A DNA stretch of 6,541 nt from an uncultured Lachnospiraceae bacterium (GTDB taxonomy: Bacteria > Bacillota > Clostridia > Lachnospirales > Lachnospiraceae): positions 1 to 6,541 of the forward strand of contig CACXFW010000326.1 of the NCBI GenBank assembly GCA_902767065.1. The letters are read 5' to 3'. Under the pieces are notes generated by a model. The model was not told the origin of the DNA. It saw only the letters and a program-made list of their open reading frames with translations, and searched no databases. Of this stretch, positions 1-6,517 are shown piece after piece. A program made the position numbers and the translations under genes. Position 1 is the first letter of the stretch. Each line of letters begins with the position of its first letter.

Positions 1-63
1 AAAACAGGGCTGACTTTTGTCTTGCGTATGAACAATCATCCTGAGCGGATGTACCGGAAATGA
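1..63 (+). CDS. Possible C-terminal end of an upstream plus-strand gene (partial)
   Basis: Frame 1 is open from the window edge through 20 codons (starting KTGLTFVLRM) to a TGA at 61-63; the other two plus frames hit stops within about 40 bases. The stop lies about 22 nt before a strong terminator hairpin, which is where the end of a convergent gene would be expected. An open stretch of 20 codons is common by chance, so the main support is the position beside the terminator. The tail resembles no family I recognise, and its start is outside the window. Confidence 0.33.
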   Translation, partial: KTGLTFVLRMNNHPERMYRK

Positions 64-84
64 ATAATTCGGTGTGCTGGAATC

Positions 85-130
85 AAAAAGGCGGAGGAAT
101 GATCCTGACCGGATCTTCCTCCGCCTTTTC
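85..130. terminator. Bidirectional intrinsic terminator
   Basis: The left arm AAAAGGCGGAGGAA (86-99) pairs perfectly with TTCCTCCGCCTTTT (116-129). Above a single bulged T at 100, GATCC (101-105) pairs with GGATC (111-115) around a 5-nt loop. An A tract (85-89) and a T tract (126-129) flank the GC-rich stem, so transcripts from either side would end in a U run. It lies 56 bases past the stop of the minus-strand phosphorylase gene and therefore ends that transcript. It could also end a plus-strand gene coming from the left of the window. Confidence 0.9.
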
Positions 131-185
131 GATACGCGCGCTTGTTGCTGCGCCGTCACGATTTCTTATCAGGCGAACAGCAGCC

Positions 186-2621
186 TCAGCCCATAACCGC
201 CGTAACGTGATACTCTTTCACGCCCTCTTCAAAGGGGACAATGTTTCCTTCAACCGCTTTTCCGTTCACTGTGAGGGTCCTGATTCCCTTCTGCACATGG
301 TCCGGGTTCTGAACCTGAATGTGATAGAGAGCGCCGCGGAACCTGCGGTCGATCGTGTAATCGCCGAAGGAAGCCGGGACGCAGGGATCGATCTTCAGAC
401 CGTCGTAATCCGGCTGGATCCCAAGAATATGCTGTGACACATTCACGAAGGTCCAGGCGGCCGTTCCGGTCAGCCAGCTGTTCTTGCCCTGGCCGAAGAA
501 CTTCGCGTCTTTTCCGCCCACCATCTGGCTGTACACATAAGGCTCCGTGCAGTGGATCTCTGAAATCTCCTCGAGATATGCCGGACAGGTTTTCCTGTAG
601 ATCTCAAACGCACGGTCTCCATTTCCGACGACAGTCTCCGCAATCGATACCCAGGGATTGTTGTGGCAGAAGATTCCGCCGTTCTCCTTGTATCCGGGCG
701 GGTAGGAGGAAATCTCTCCAAGATTCAGGTAGTAATGGGTGTAGCATGGCTGCAGGATCATGATGCCGTACTTTGTATCCAGGTATTTCTTCACACTGGC
801 AAGCGCTTTTTGCGCCTTCCCTTCTTTGACACCGATCCCCGCAAGAACACAGAAGCCCTGCGGCTCAATGAAGATCTTTCCCTCCTCACATTCGGAGGAT
901 CCGACCTTGTTCCCGTCCGCGTCATACGCCCGCACGAACCACTCGCCGTCCCAGCCTGCGGTGAGGGCCGCGTCATACATGGCTTTCACTTCAGCCTCAG
1001 CCTGGGCGGCTTTTTCGGTGAGGCCGCGGTAAAGGCACAGCTTCCTGTATTCTTCCCCGTACTTGACAAACATCCCGGCAATGAATACGGATTCGGCAAC
1101 CGGCCCTTCGCTCGGCCCGCTGGTCTGGAAGGATTCTCCCGGCGTATCGGAGAAGCAGTTCAGATTCAGGCAGTCGTTCCAGTCCGCGCGCCCGATCAGC
1201 GGCAGAGCGTGCGGCCCTTTGTGCGTAACGATATAGTCAAAGGACCGGGTCAGATGCTCAAAGAGCGGGACACAGGTGGATTCATCATTGTCGAACGGCA
1301 CCATTTCATCCAGGATCGAGAAATCTCCGGTCTCTTTGATGTAGGCAGCGGTGCCTGCAATCAGCCACAGCGGGTCATCGTTGAACCCGGAACCGATGTC
1401 GGAATTGCCTCTCTTGGTAAGCGGCTGGTACTGATGATAGGCGCTGCCGTCCGCAAACTGGGTCGACGCGATATCAATAATCCTTTCGCGCGCCTTCTCC
1501 GGAATCAGGTGGACAAACCCCAGAAGATCCTGGTTGGAATCGCGGAAGCCCATCCCGCGGCCGATGCCTGACTCATAGTAGGAGGTGGAGCGGGACATGT
1601 TAAAGGTAACCATGCACTGATACTGATTCCATATATTGACCATGCGGTTAAGCTTTTCATCCGCACAGTCCACACTGTAGATGGAGAGAAGATCAGACCA
1701 GTATTCCTTGAGCCTGGCAAATGCCCTGTCCACATCCTCGCGGGACTGGTACTTTGACAGCAGCGCCTTCGCGGGAGCCTTGTTGATGACGTTCGGAGCT
1801 TCCCATTTCTGATCAACCGGGTTCTCGGCATAGCCAAGAACAAAGACAAATGTCTTTTCTTCTCCCGGCGCGAGAGTGACATTGAGCTGATGCGCGGCGA
1901 CGGGATACCAGCCGCTCGCGATGGAATTCGTGCACCCGCCGTTTCGAACCGCTTCGGGGTCGGATGCAGGATTGTAAGTTCCGATAAACGCTTCACGGGA
2001 GGTGTCAAAGCCGTCTGCCTTCTGGTTGACCGAGAAATAAGCGTAATGGTTTCGACGTTCTCTGTATTCTGTCTTATGGTAAATCGTGGAACCGATGACT
2101 TCCACTTCTCCGGTTGAAAGGTTCCTCTGGTAATTGGTCATGTCATCAAGCGCGTTCCAGAGACAGAATTCCACATAAGAATAGATCCGGAACTGCTTTT
2201 TGGCCGTGCTTTCATTCCTGACGGTCAGACAGTTGATCTCGCAGGGATCGTCCAGCGGGACAAAATTGAGAAGGTCTGTGCGGAGTCCGTTTTTGGAGGA
2301 CAGGAAACGTGTGTATCCGATTCCGTGATGGCATTCATAAAAGTCAAGTGGAGTCTGAGTCGGCTGCCACCCGGGATTCCAGAGAACATCTTCATCCTGA
2401 ATATAATAATACTTGCCGTTTGAATCATACGGTACATTGTTGTAGCGGTAACGCGTGATCCGGAGCATCTTGGCATCCTTGTAGAAACTGTACCCGCCAC
2501 AGGTGTTGGAAATGATGGAGAAAAAGCTGCTGCACCCCAGATAGTTGATCCAGGGAAGCGGGGTTTTCGGGGTTGTGATGACATACTCGCGGGCGGCATC
2601 ATCAAAATAACCGTATTTCAT
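186..2621 (-). CDS. cbpA: Cellobiose phosphorylase, glycoside hydrolase family 94
   Basis: This enzyme reversibly phosphorolyses cellobiose with inversion to alpha-glucose 1-phosphate plus glucose in the cytoplasm; there is no signal peptide. It is 811 residues, the usual length for bacterial cellobiose phosphorylases and shorter than cellodextrin phosphorylases. Domains in order are an N-terminal beta-sandwich (about 1-300, with the [14 protein letters not shown] and [10 protein letters not shown] blocks typical of the family), a linker helix region, an (alpha/alpha)6 barrel (about 320-735) and a C-terminal beta domain. The catalytic acid is Asp483 in ADWNDCLNL. From memory of the Cellulomonas (Cellvibrio) gilvus structure, sugar contacts correspond to Arg166, Arg355, Asp361, Trp481, Glu636, Lys645 and Gln699, and phosphate contacts to Arg344, His653, Thr718 and Gly719; all are present. 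The ATG at 2619-2621 has AAGGAG 8 nt upstream. The gene stands alone and is divergent from a LacI-type regulator. Another beta-glucosyl disaccharide specificity is possible, but the conserved active site and N-terminus favour cellobiose. Confidence 0.93.
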   Translation of the reverse strand: MKYGYFDDAAREYVITTPKTPLPWINYLGCSSFFSIISNTCGGYSFYKDAKMLRITRYRYNNVPYDSNGKYYYIQDEDVLWNPGWQPTQTPLDFYECHHGIGYTRFLSSKNGLRTDLLNFVPLDDPCEINCLTVRNESTAKKQFRIYSYVEFCLWNALDDMTNYQRNLSTGEVEVIGSTIYHKTEYRERRNHYAYFSVNQKADGFDTSREAFIGTYNPASDPEAVRNGGCTNSIASGWYPVAAHQLNVTLAPGEEKTFVFVLGYAENPVDQKWEAPNVINKAPAKALLSKYQSREDVDRAFARLKEYWSDLLSIYSVDCADEKLNRMVNIWNQYQCMVTFNMSRSTSYYESGIGRGMGFRDSNQDLLGFVHLIPEKARERIIDIASTQFADGSAYHQYQPLTKRGNSDIGSGFNDDPLWLIAGTAAYIKETGDFSILDEMVPFDNDESTCVPLFEHLTRSFDYIVTHKGPHALPLIGRADWNDCLNLNCFSDTPGESFQTSGPSEGPVAESVFIAGMFVKYGEEYRKLCLYRGLTEKAAQAEAEVKAMYDAALTAGWDGEWFVRAYDADGNKVGSSECEEGKIFIEPQGFCVLAGIGVKEGKAQKALASVKKYLDTKYGIMILQPCYTHYYLNLGEISSYPPGYKENGGIFCHNNPWVSIAETVVGNGDRAFEIYRKTCPAYLEEISEIHCTEPYVYSQMVGGKDAKFFGQGKNSWLTGTAAWTFVNVSQHILGIQPDYDGLKIDPCVPASFGDYTIDRRFRGALYHIQVQNPDHVQKGIRTLTVNGKAVEGNIVPFEEGVKEYHVTAVMG

Positions 2622-2629
2622 GAAAGGAT

Positions 2630-2635
2630 CTCCTT
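2630..2635 (-). promoter_or_regulatory. Ribosome binding site of the phosphorylase gene
   Basis: On the minus strand AAGGAG lies 8 nt before the ATG at 2619-2621. This fixes the start, and the resulting N-terminus ([14 protein letters not shown]) is what cellobiose phosphorylases normally begin with. Confidence 0.85.
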
Positions 2636-2707
2636 AAAATAAAGCATGGCACTGATCCGCATACCGCAGGCGGAACGGGACAATACCAACAGACAGATAG
2701 TGGTTGG

Positions 2708-2721
2708 GGAAAACGATTAAG
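2708..2721 (+). promoter_or_regulatory. LacI-type operator motif, site A
   Basis: GGAAAACGATTAAG contains the decamer GAAAACGATT around a central CG, the usual core of LacI/GalR operators. It lies just downstream of the predicted phosphorylase start, where bound repressor would block transcription. The decamer is shared exactly with sites B and C; the outer half of the palindrome is weak here. Confidence 0.55.
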
Positions 2722-2736
2722 TTCCCTTGTAACTGC

Positions 2737-2765
2737 AGTATAAGCGGAAAAATGCGGAAAAGCAA
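2737..2765 (-). promoter_or_regulatory. Predicted sigma-A promoter of the phosphorylase gene
   Basis: On the minus strand, TTGCTT (2760-2765) and TATACT (2737-2742) are separated by 17 bp. The expected start is near 2730, giving a leader of about 110 nt. The -35 hexamer has the same sequence as the -35 of the divergent regulator promoter. One LacI-type motif covers most of the -35 and another lies at about +10 to +23, so the promoter is well placed for repression. The spacer also carries two tandem copies of GCGGAAAA (plus strand 2744-2751 and 2754-2761), 10 bp apart, of unknown meaning. Confidence 0.62.
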
Positions 2766-2774
2766 TCGTTTTCG
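2761..2774 (-). promoter_or_regulatory. LacI-type operator motif, site B
   Basis: On the minus strand this reads CGAAAACGATTGCT, with the same GAAAACGATT core. It overlaps five of six bases of the predicted phosphorylase -35 element, so binding should exclude RNA polymerase. Its centre is 53 bp from that of site A, about five helical turns, which would suit paired dimers on one DNA face. Confidence 0.6.
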
Positions 2775-2811
2775 AAAAGAATAAACTATGAAATATAACC
2801 AAAAATGTCAC

Positions 2812-2871
2812 CTGAAAACTGTTGAAAATGTCAAATCGCAGACTGACGACGCGTTTTCAGGGTGTTTTCAG
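2812..2871. repeat. Symmetric pairs of 11-bp-spaced TGAAAA repeats between the two promoters
   Basis: CTGAAAAC (2812-2819) and TTGAAAAT (2823-2830) are 11 bp apart in one orientation; GTTTTCAG (2853-2860) and GTTTTCAG (2864-2871) are 11 bp apart in the opposite orientation. Three of the four octamers are identical apart from orientation. The right pair abuts the -35 of the regulator promoter. Direct repeats one helical turn apart are the usual layout of OmpR/PhoB-type or AraC-type activator sites. No protein can be assigned from the sequence. Confidence 0.5.
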
Positions 2872-2901
2872 TTGCTTTTTTTCTCTTCTGTACGCTATAA
2901 T
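2872..2901 (+). promoter_or_regulatory. Predicted sigma-A promoter of the regulator-kinase operon
   Basis: A perfect TATAAT (2896-2901) lies 18 bp downstream of TTGCTT (2872-2877). Transcription should start near 2908, giving a leader of about 117 nt before the regulator ATG. Operator-like site C begins at the expected start point, which suggests autoregulation. Confidence 0.7.
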
Positions 2902-2907
2902 GCACTA

Positions 2908-2921
2908 CGAAAACGATTTCA
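2908..2921 (+). promoter_or_regulatory. LacI-type operator motif, site C (also cre-like)
   Basis: CGAAAACGATTTCA is the best palindrome of the set and lies at about +1 to +14 of the regulator promoter. It also fits the CcpA cre consensus TGWAANCGNTNWCA at every fixed position except the first. It could therefore serve the local LacI-type regulator, global catabolite control by CcpA, or both. Confidence 0.62.
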
Positions 2922-2944
2922 TTCATACAGGAAATAAGGCCATT

Positions 2945-2958
2945 TCGAAACGTTTTCT
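2945..2958 (+). promoter_or_regulatory. LacI-type operator motif, site D
   Basis: TCGAAACGTTTTCT has a CG-centred near-palindrome; the minus strand reads GAAAACGTTTC, close to the shared GAAAACGATT core. It lies in the transcribed leader at about +38 to +51, with its centre 37 bp from that of site C. Its last four bases overlap the foot of the leader hairpin. Confidence 0.5.
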
Positions 2959-3005
2959 ACCTGTACGGTCGCGAAAGCGGTCCAACCGTACAGGTAGAAC
3001 TTTTT
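2955..3005 (+). terminator. Terminator-like hairpin (possible attenuator) in the regulator leader
   Basis: TTCTACCTGTACGGT (2955-2969) pairs perfectly over 15 bp with ACCGTACAGGTAGAA (2985-2999) and is followed by CTTTTT (3000-3005). Inside the 15-nt loop a CGC-GAAA-GCG mini-hairpin (2970-2979) forms a GNRA-type tetraloop. It lies between the predicted promoter and the regulator's ribosome binding site, so it could end transcripts early and set the level of the regulator and kinase. The short U run, and the lack of an obvious competing antiterminator helix, leave open that it is instead a protein-binding palindrome or an mRNA-stabilising stem. Confidence 0.6.
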
Positions 3006-3008
3006 CAG

Positions 3009-3016
3009 AAGGGAGG
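3009..3016 (+). promoter_or_regulatory. Ribosome binding site of the LacI-family gene
   Basis: AAGGGAGG sits 8 nt before the ATG at 3025 and 17 nt before the next in-frame ATG at 3034, so the upstream ATG is the better start. Confidence 0.75.
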
Positions 3017-3024
3017 GTTCGGAT

Positions 3025-4038
3025 ATGGTTTCCATGAAAGATATTGCCGCGAAATGCAGTGTGTCTGTCGCAACGGTCAGCAAGGCGCTGAACGGATACA
3101 GTGATATCGGGAAGAAGAAGCGGGAGGAGATCCAGGCAGTTGCAAAGGAGATGGGATATTTTCCGAATTCCTCTGCACGTGCCCTGAAGACGAACAGAAC
3201 CTATGACCTTGGGATCCTGTTCGCGGACAACCTGCACAGCGGACTGACGCATGATTACTTTGCCGCCATACTGGACAGCTTCAAGGTGACAGCGGAAATG
3301 CGGGGCTATGATATCACTTTTACCTCAATGAATATGGTAGCGAACCGCAGAATGAGTTATTATGAACATTGCAGATACAGAGGGCTGGACGGGGTTGTGA
3401 TCGCGAACATCGATTTCACGACGCCGGAGGTCCTGGAGCTGGTACGCTCCAGCCTTCCTGTCGTAACGATCGACTTTACATTTGACGGAAGGATCGCGAT
3501 TGTCTCAGACAACGTGAGGGGCATGCAGGATCTGGTGGATTATGTCTGCCGGATGGGACACCGGAAGATCGCCTATATTCACGGGGACGACAACTCGGTG
3601 ACACGGGACCGGATCTCGAGTTTTCACAGGGCTTTATACGGGTACGGAATCAGCGCGCCGGACAGCTATATCAGGAAATCCAGATACCGCGACGGAGAGA
3701 CGACGATGTACCGGATGCAGGAGCTTCTGGCGCTGGAGGACCGCCCGACCTGTGTGTTCACGCCGGATGACTTTTCCGCGGTCGGGGCTTACCACGCGGT
3801 CCAGGAAGCGGGACTGCGCGTCCCGGAGGATATCTCAATCGTCGGCTATGACGGGATTCCGGTATCCCAGGCGCTGTATCCCAAGCTGACGACGCTGATG
3901 CAGGACACGAAGCAGATCGGCAGGAAGGCGGCAGAAGAGCTGATCGCCCTGATTGAGACGCCGAAGACCACTCTGATTGAAAAATACCTGATCATGGGAA
4001 AGCTTCTGGAGGGAGGATCTGTCCTGAAGCTGGCATGA
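3025..4038 (+). CDS. LacI/GalR-family transcriptional regulator
   Basis: A 337-residue DNA-binding regulator of normal LacI-family length. Residues 4-23 (MKDIAAKCSVSVATVSKALN) are the helix-turn-helix. NSSARALKTNRT at 48-59 is the hinge, with Leu54 in the position that intercalates at the central CG of operators. Residues 60-337 form the periplasmic-binding-protein-like effector core. Arg196 (in TRDRISSF) and Asp276 (in VGYDGIP) match positions that usually contact a sugar in this family. It lacks a LacI-type C-terminal tetramerisation tail, so it is probably dimeric. The gene is divergent from the cellobiose phosphorylase gene and first in an operon with a sensor kinase. The CG-centred motifs on both promoters make it the likely local repressor, with cellobiose or a related sugar as inducer; the ligand is inferred from context only. 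It is unlikely to be CcpA itself, given this local pathway context. Confidence 0.92.
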   Translation: MVSMKDIAAKCSVSVATVSKALNGYSDIGKKKREEIQAVAKEMGYFPNSSARALKTNRTYDLGILFADNLHSGLTHDYFAAILDSFKVTAEMRGYDITFTSMNMVANRRMSYYEHCRYRGLDGVVIANIDFTTPEVLELVRSSLPVVTIDFTFDGRIAIVSDNVRGMQDLVDYVCRMGHRKIAYIHGDDNSVTRDRISSFHRALYGYGISAPDSYIRKSRYRDGETTMYRMQELLALEDRPTCVFTPDDFSAVGAYHAVQEAGLRVPEDISIVGYDGIPVSQALYPKLTTLMQDTKQIGRKAAEELIALIETPKTTLIEKYLIMGKLLEGGSVLKLA

Positions 4039-4044
4039 TCCGAA

Positions 4045-4050
4045 AAGGAG
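4045..4050 (+). promoter_or_regulatory. Ribosome binding site of the kinase gene
   Basis: AAGGAG lies 9 nt before the ATG at 4060 and 12 nt before a second in-frame ATG at 4063. Either could be used; the first has the better spacing. Confidence 0.75.
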
Positions 4051-4059
4051 CAGTCCGGG

Positions 4060-6423
4060 ATGATGAAGAACAGGAGAAGAAGAATGATTCCATGCATTCC
4101 TGCAGCCGGCTTTTTCAGAAGGGCGGCCGCGGGAATGCTGCTTTTTTTAATCCTCACATTTGCCGCAGGATACGCCACATTTGCCCAAGATGCATTCGGG
4201 CCTGTCTCCAGAGTGCTTGTTCTGTTCTCCTATACGCCGGTCTGGAAGGTAGAGCGGGATGTCCTGAAAGGACTTGAGGAGACAATCAGCCCGCTGGTCA
4301 CCATGGATCTTGTCTGCATGGACGCAAAAAACCTTGACACAGCCAGCGCGGAGAAGATCACCTCACAGCATGTTGGCTGCCTGAAGGCGAAGGAGCAGTA
4401 TGACGCGGTGATCGCCGTCGATGACGATGCTCTTGAGTACATCATGAAATACCGGCAGTCGGAGTTTGAGAAAGTCCCGGTTATTTTCTGCAATATCAAT
4501 TCAAGGGAGCGGGCAGAGCTTGCCGCCAAAGACCCGCTGATGACGGGAATCTACGAAACCTTCTTCGGAAATGAGACCGTGGAGGCGGCTTTGAAGCTGT
4601 ATCCGGAAGCAAAGCGGGTTGTCGGTATCTGTGACCATACCCTGACCGGTCAGGCGCAGGAGAGGCTTTTTGGTGAAATCGATGCAGGGAAAGACCTGGA
4701 GTATGAGCTTTTAGATATGATGGAGCTTTCCCGGGACGAGATCAGGGAAAAGATCTCCTCGTGCGGGGAAGATACGATCCTTCTCTTTCTGGATTTCGCT
4801 AAGGACAAGGATGGAAACCTGTACGGGCTGAAGGAAGCGTGTGAGTTCCTTTCCTCCTGTACGGATACGCCCCTGCTTACCGCGGATCTTGCCACAATCG
4901 GTCTCGGAACGCTGGGAGGCTGCGGGGGGTCTTACGAGGAAGCCGGGGTCAGGACCGCCCGGATTCTGGAGCAGATCCTGGACGGAGCCGATATGACAGA
5001 TATGGGCCTCGAGGAAATGGAAGGGCGGTACTGCTTTGACGCAGCCCTCCTGAAGCGGTATGGTATCCGGGAATCCGACCTTCCTGCCGGGACGATCCTG
5101 ATCAACGACAGGGAGCATTTCTGGGAAAAGTATGCTTCCCTGCTTCGCCCGGTCCTGGTCGTGATCATGCTCCTTGTTGTGATTGTCGTGCTGCTCGTTG
5201 CCGACCGCCGCAGGCTGGGAACGCTGGTCAAAAGCCAGAAGAAGCTTTCGGACGCCGAGATCCGGCGCAGAAAGGCGGAGTCCCAGTCAAGTGCCGTCGG
5301 AAAATTCCTTTCTTCTGTCAGCCATGATCTCAGGACGCCCCTGGTCAGCGTGATCGGGTATACGGAGATCGCGCTGGAAGAGACCGATGAAGAAAAGAGA
5401 ACCGGGTATCTGAGGAAGATCAGGTCCTCCGCCGAGCTTCTGACAGGTCTTGTGAATGATACGCTTGATGTGTCAAGGATCATCAGCGGAAAGGTAAAGT
5501 TTCATCCGGAGCTGACCACCTTTGACCAGATCGCGGATAGTGTGGTGACATCTGTCAGCGAGACGGCCAGAAAGAAGAGGGTACGGTTCTCCAGTGAGAT
5601 CCAGGATGGGGATGTGACAATCCGCGCGGATATCATGAGGCTGCAGCGGATCATCCTGAACCTGCTCTCAAACGCGGTGAAGTTTACTCCTGAGACAGGA
5701 CAGGTTACCCTGAAGATTGAACACCTCCCGGAACGGGTAAAGGGGTGCAACTTCCGGATCTTAGTCAGGGATACAGGCATCGGGATGAGCCGGGAATTCC
5801 AGAAGATCATGTTTGAGCCGTTTGTACAGGAGCATCCGGATCCTCTTCATATGGGGACACAGGATGGAACCGGACTCGGCCTGACCATCGTCCGCAACAA
5901 TGTGGAACAGATGGGCGGATTTCTGGAAATCAGTTCGGAGGAGGGGAAGGGAACGGAGATTGCAGCCTTTCTTCCTGTTGATGTGCCCGAGACAAAGAAA
6001 GAGGAGGCATTACAGGAAAAGAGGGACTACAGCCGCCTGGCCGGAATGCATATTCTTGTCGCGGAAGACAGCGACATGAATACGGAAGTAGTGCGGACGA
6101 TCCTTTCGAGAATGAATATCAGCTGCGACTGTGTCAGCGACGGGCAGGAGGCTGTCGAGCTTTTCGAAAATGCGCCGCCCGGGACGTATGATGTCATCCT
6201 GATGGATCTGCGCATGCCCGTCATGAACGGATATGAAGCTGCGGCCGGAATCCGTTCCCTGGACCATCCGGACGCCGCCTCGGTCCCGATCCTTGCGCTG
6301 AGCGCGGATGTCTACCAGGAGGATGTCAAAAGGGCGAAGGATGCGGGGATGACCGGCCATATCGGGAAGCCGATCCGGCCTGAAACCCTGTATGACGCGT
6401 TGACCGATCTGAAGATCCGGTGA
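4060..6423 (+). CDS. Hybrid sensor histidine kinase with ABC-substrate-binding-like extracellular sensor
   Basis: A 787-residue membrane hybrid kinase. After a basic N-terminus (KNRRRR), residues 22-42 form a signal peptide or first membrane helix. Residues about 50-340 form an extracellular sensor resembling the ABC_sub_bind (PF04392-type) fold: VLVLFSYTP start, then ALKLYPEAKRVVGICDHTLTG, then GLGTLGGCGGSYEEAG near the end. Residues 364-380 are a membrane helix, followed by a short charged linker with no PAS or HAMP domain evident. HisKA carries His422 in SVSHDLRTP. The ATPase domain shows the N box (NLLSNAVKF, Asn538), the DTGIG box (571-575) and GTGLGL (603-608). A receiver at about 663-785 has the acidic pair Glu669/Asp670, phosphoacceptor Asp716 (LMDLRMP), Ser748 and Lys770. 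All catalytic motifs are intact. It starts 21 nt after the regulator stop, so it is almost certainly cotranscribed. The ligand is unknown; a sugar or oligosaccharide is suggested only by context. It has no output domain, so a separate Hpt protein or response regulator is expected. Confidence 0.93.
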   Translation: MMKNRRRRMIPCIPAAGFFRRAAAGMLLFLILTFAAGYATFAQDAFGPVSRVLVLFSYTPVWKVERDVLKGLEETISPLVTMDLVCMDAKNLDTASAEKITSQHVGCLKAKEQYDAVIAVDDDALEYIMKYRQSEFEKVPVIFCNINSRERAELAAKDPLMTGIYETFFGNETVEAALKLYPEAKRVVGICDHTLTGQAQERLFGEIDAGKDLEYELLDMMELSRDEIREKISSCGEDTILLFLDFAKDKDGNLYGLKEACEFLSSCTDTPLLTADLATIGLGTLGGCGGSYEEAGVRTARILEQILDGADMTDMGLEEMEGRYCFDAALLKRYGIRESDLPAGTILINDREHFWEKYASLLRPVLVVIMLLVVIVVLLVADRRRLGTLVKSQKKLSDAEIRRRKAESQSSAVGKFLSSVSHDLRTPLVSVIGYTEIALEETDEEKRTGYLRKIRSSAELLTGLVNDTLDVSRIISGKVKFHPELTTFDQIADSVVTSVSETARKKRVRFSSEIQDGDVTIRADIMRLQRIILNLLSNAVKFTPETGQVTLKIEHLPERVKGCNFRILVRDTGIGMSREFQKIMFEPFVQEHPDPLHMGTQDGTGLGLTIVRNNVEQMGGFLEISSEEGKGTEIAAFLPVDVPETKKEEALQEKRDYSRLAGMHILVAEDSDMNTEVVRTILSRMNISCDCVSDGQEAVELFENAPPGTYDVILMDLRMPVMNGYEAAAGIRSLDHPDAASVPILALSADVYQEDVKRAKDAGMTGHIGKPIRPETLYDALTDLKIR

Positions 6424-6436
6424 CTATTCACGGCTC

Positions 6437-6517
6437 CTTCCCCACAGACCGTGGACCGTCTGCGCTGACGCGCATCCGTCGCATCTTCGCAGCTTGTTGT
6501 TCCCGGTTGTGGGGAAG
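6437..6517. repeat. Inverted repeat in the 3' flank of the kinase gene
   Basis: CTTCCCCACA (6437-6446) is perfectly complementary to TGTGGGGAAG (6508-6517), with 61 nt between. Smaller complementary pairs lie inside (CAGAC 6445-6449 with GTCTG 6458-6462; GACG 6467-6470 with CGTC 6477-6480) and beyond (CCCG 6520-6523 with CGGG 6529-6532). No U run follows, so it is not a standard intrinsic terminator. It may be a folded 3' UTR, the leader of a gene beyond the window, or chance in GC-rich sequence. No ATG-initiated gene is seen in 6424-6541. Confidence 0.4.

Noticed and set aside
60..437. A 125-codon plus-strand open frame starting at the left terminator
   Set aside because: It runs through the terminator hairpin and then antisense through the conserved 3' end of the phosphorylase gene; no suitable ribosome binding site is seen.
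663..1571. A 302-codon open frame on the plus strand inside the phosphorylase gene
   Set aside because: It is in exact codon register opposite the phosphorylase gene, where stops arise only from TTA, CTA or TCA codons in the sense gene; these are scarce in this GC-rich coding sequence. The product resembles nothing and the sense gene has full family conservation.
2602..2811. A 69-codon minus-strand open frame covering the phosphorylase promoter and start
   Set aside because: It overlaps the predicted promoter, the ribosome binding site and the first codons of the phosphorylase gene out of frame.
2822..3037. A 71-codon plus-strand open frame in the divergent control region
   Set aside because: It crosses the predicted promoter, both regulator-side operators and the leader hairpin, and runs past the regulator start in another frame; the protein is low in recognisable features.
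4035..4277. An 80-codon plus-strand open frame whose ATG overlaps the regulator stop (ATGA)
   Set aside because: The overlap looks like translational coupling, but the frame is a shadow of the kinase N-terminus; the kinase frame has the AAGGAG site with proper spacing and a sensible membrane signal.
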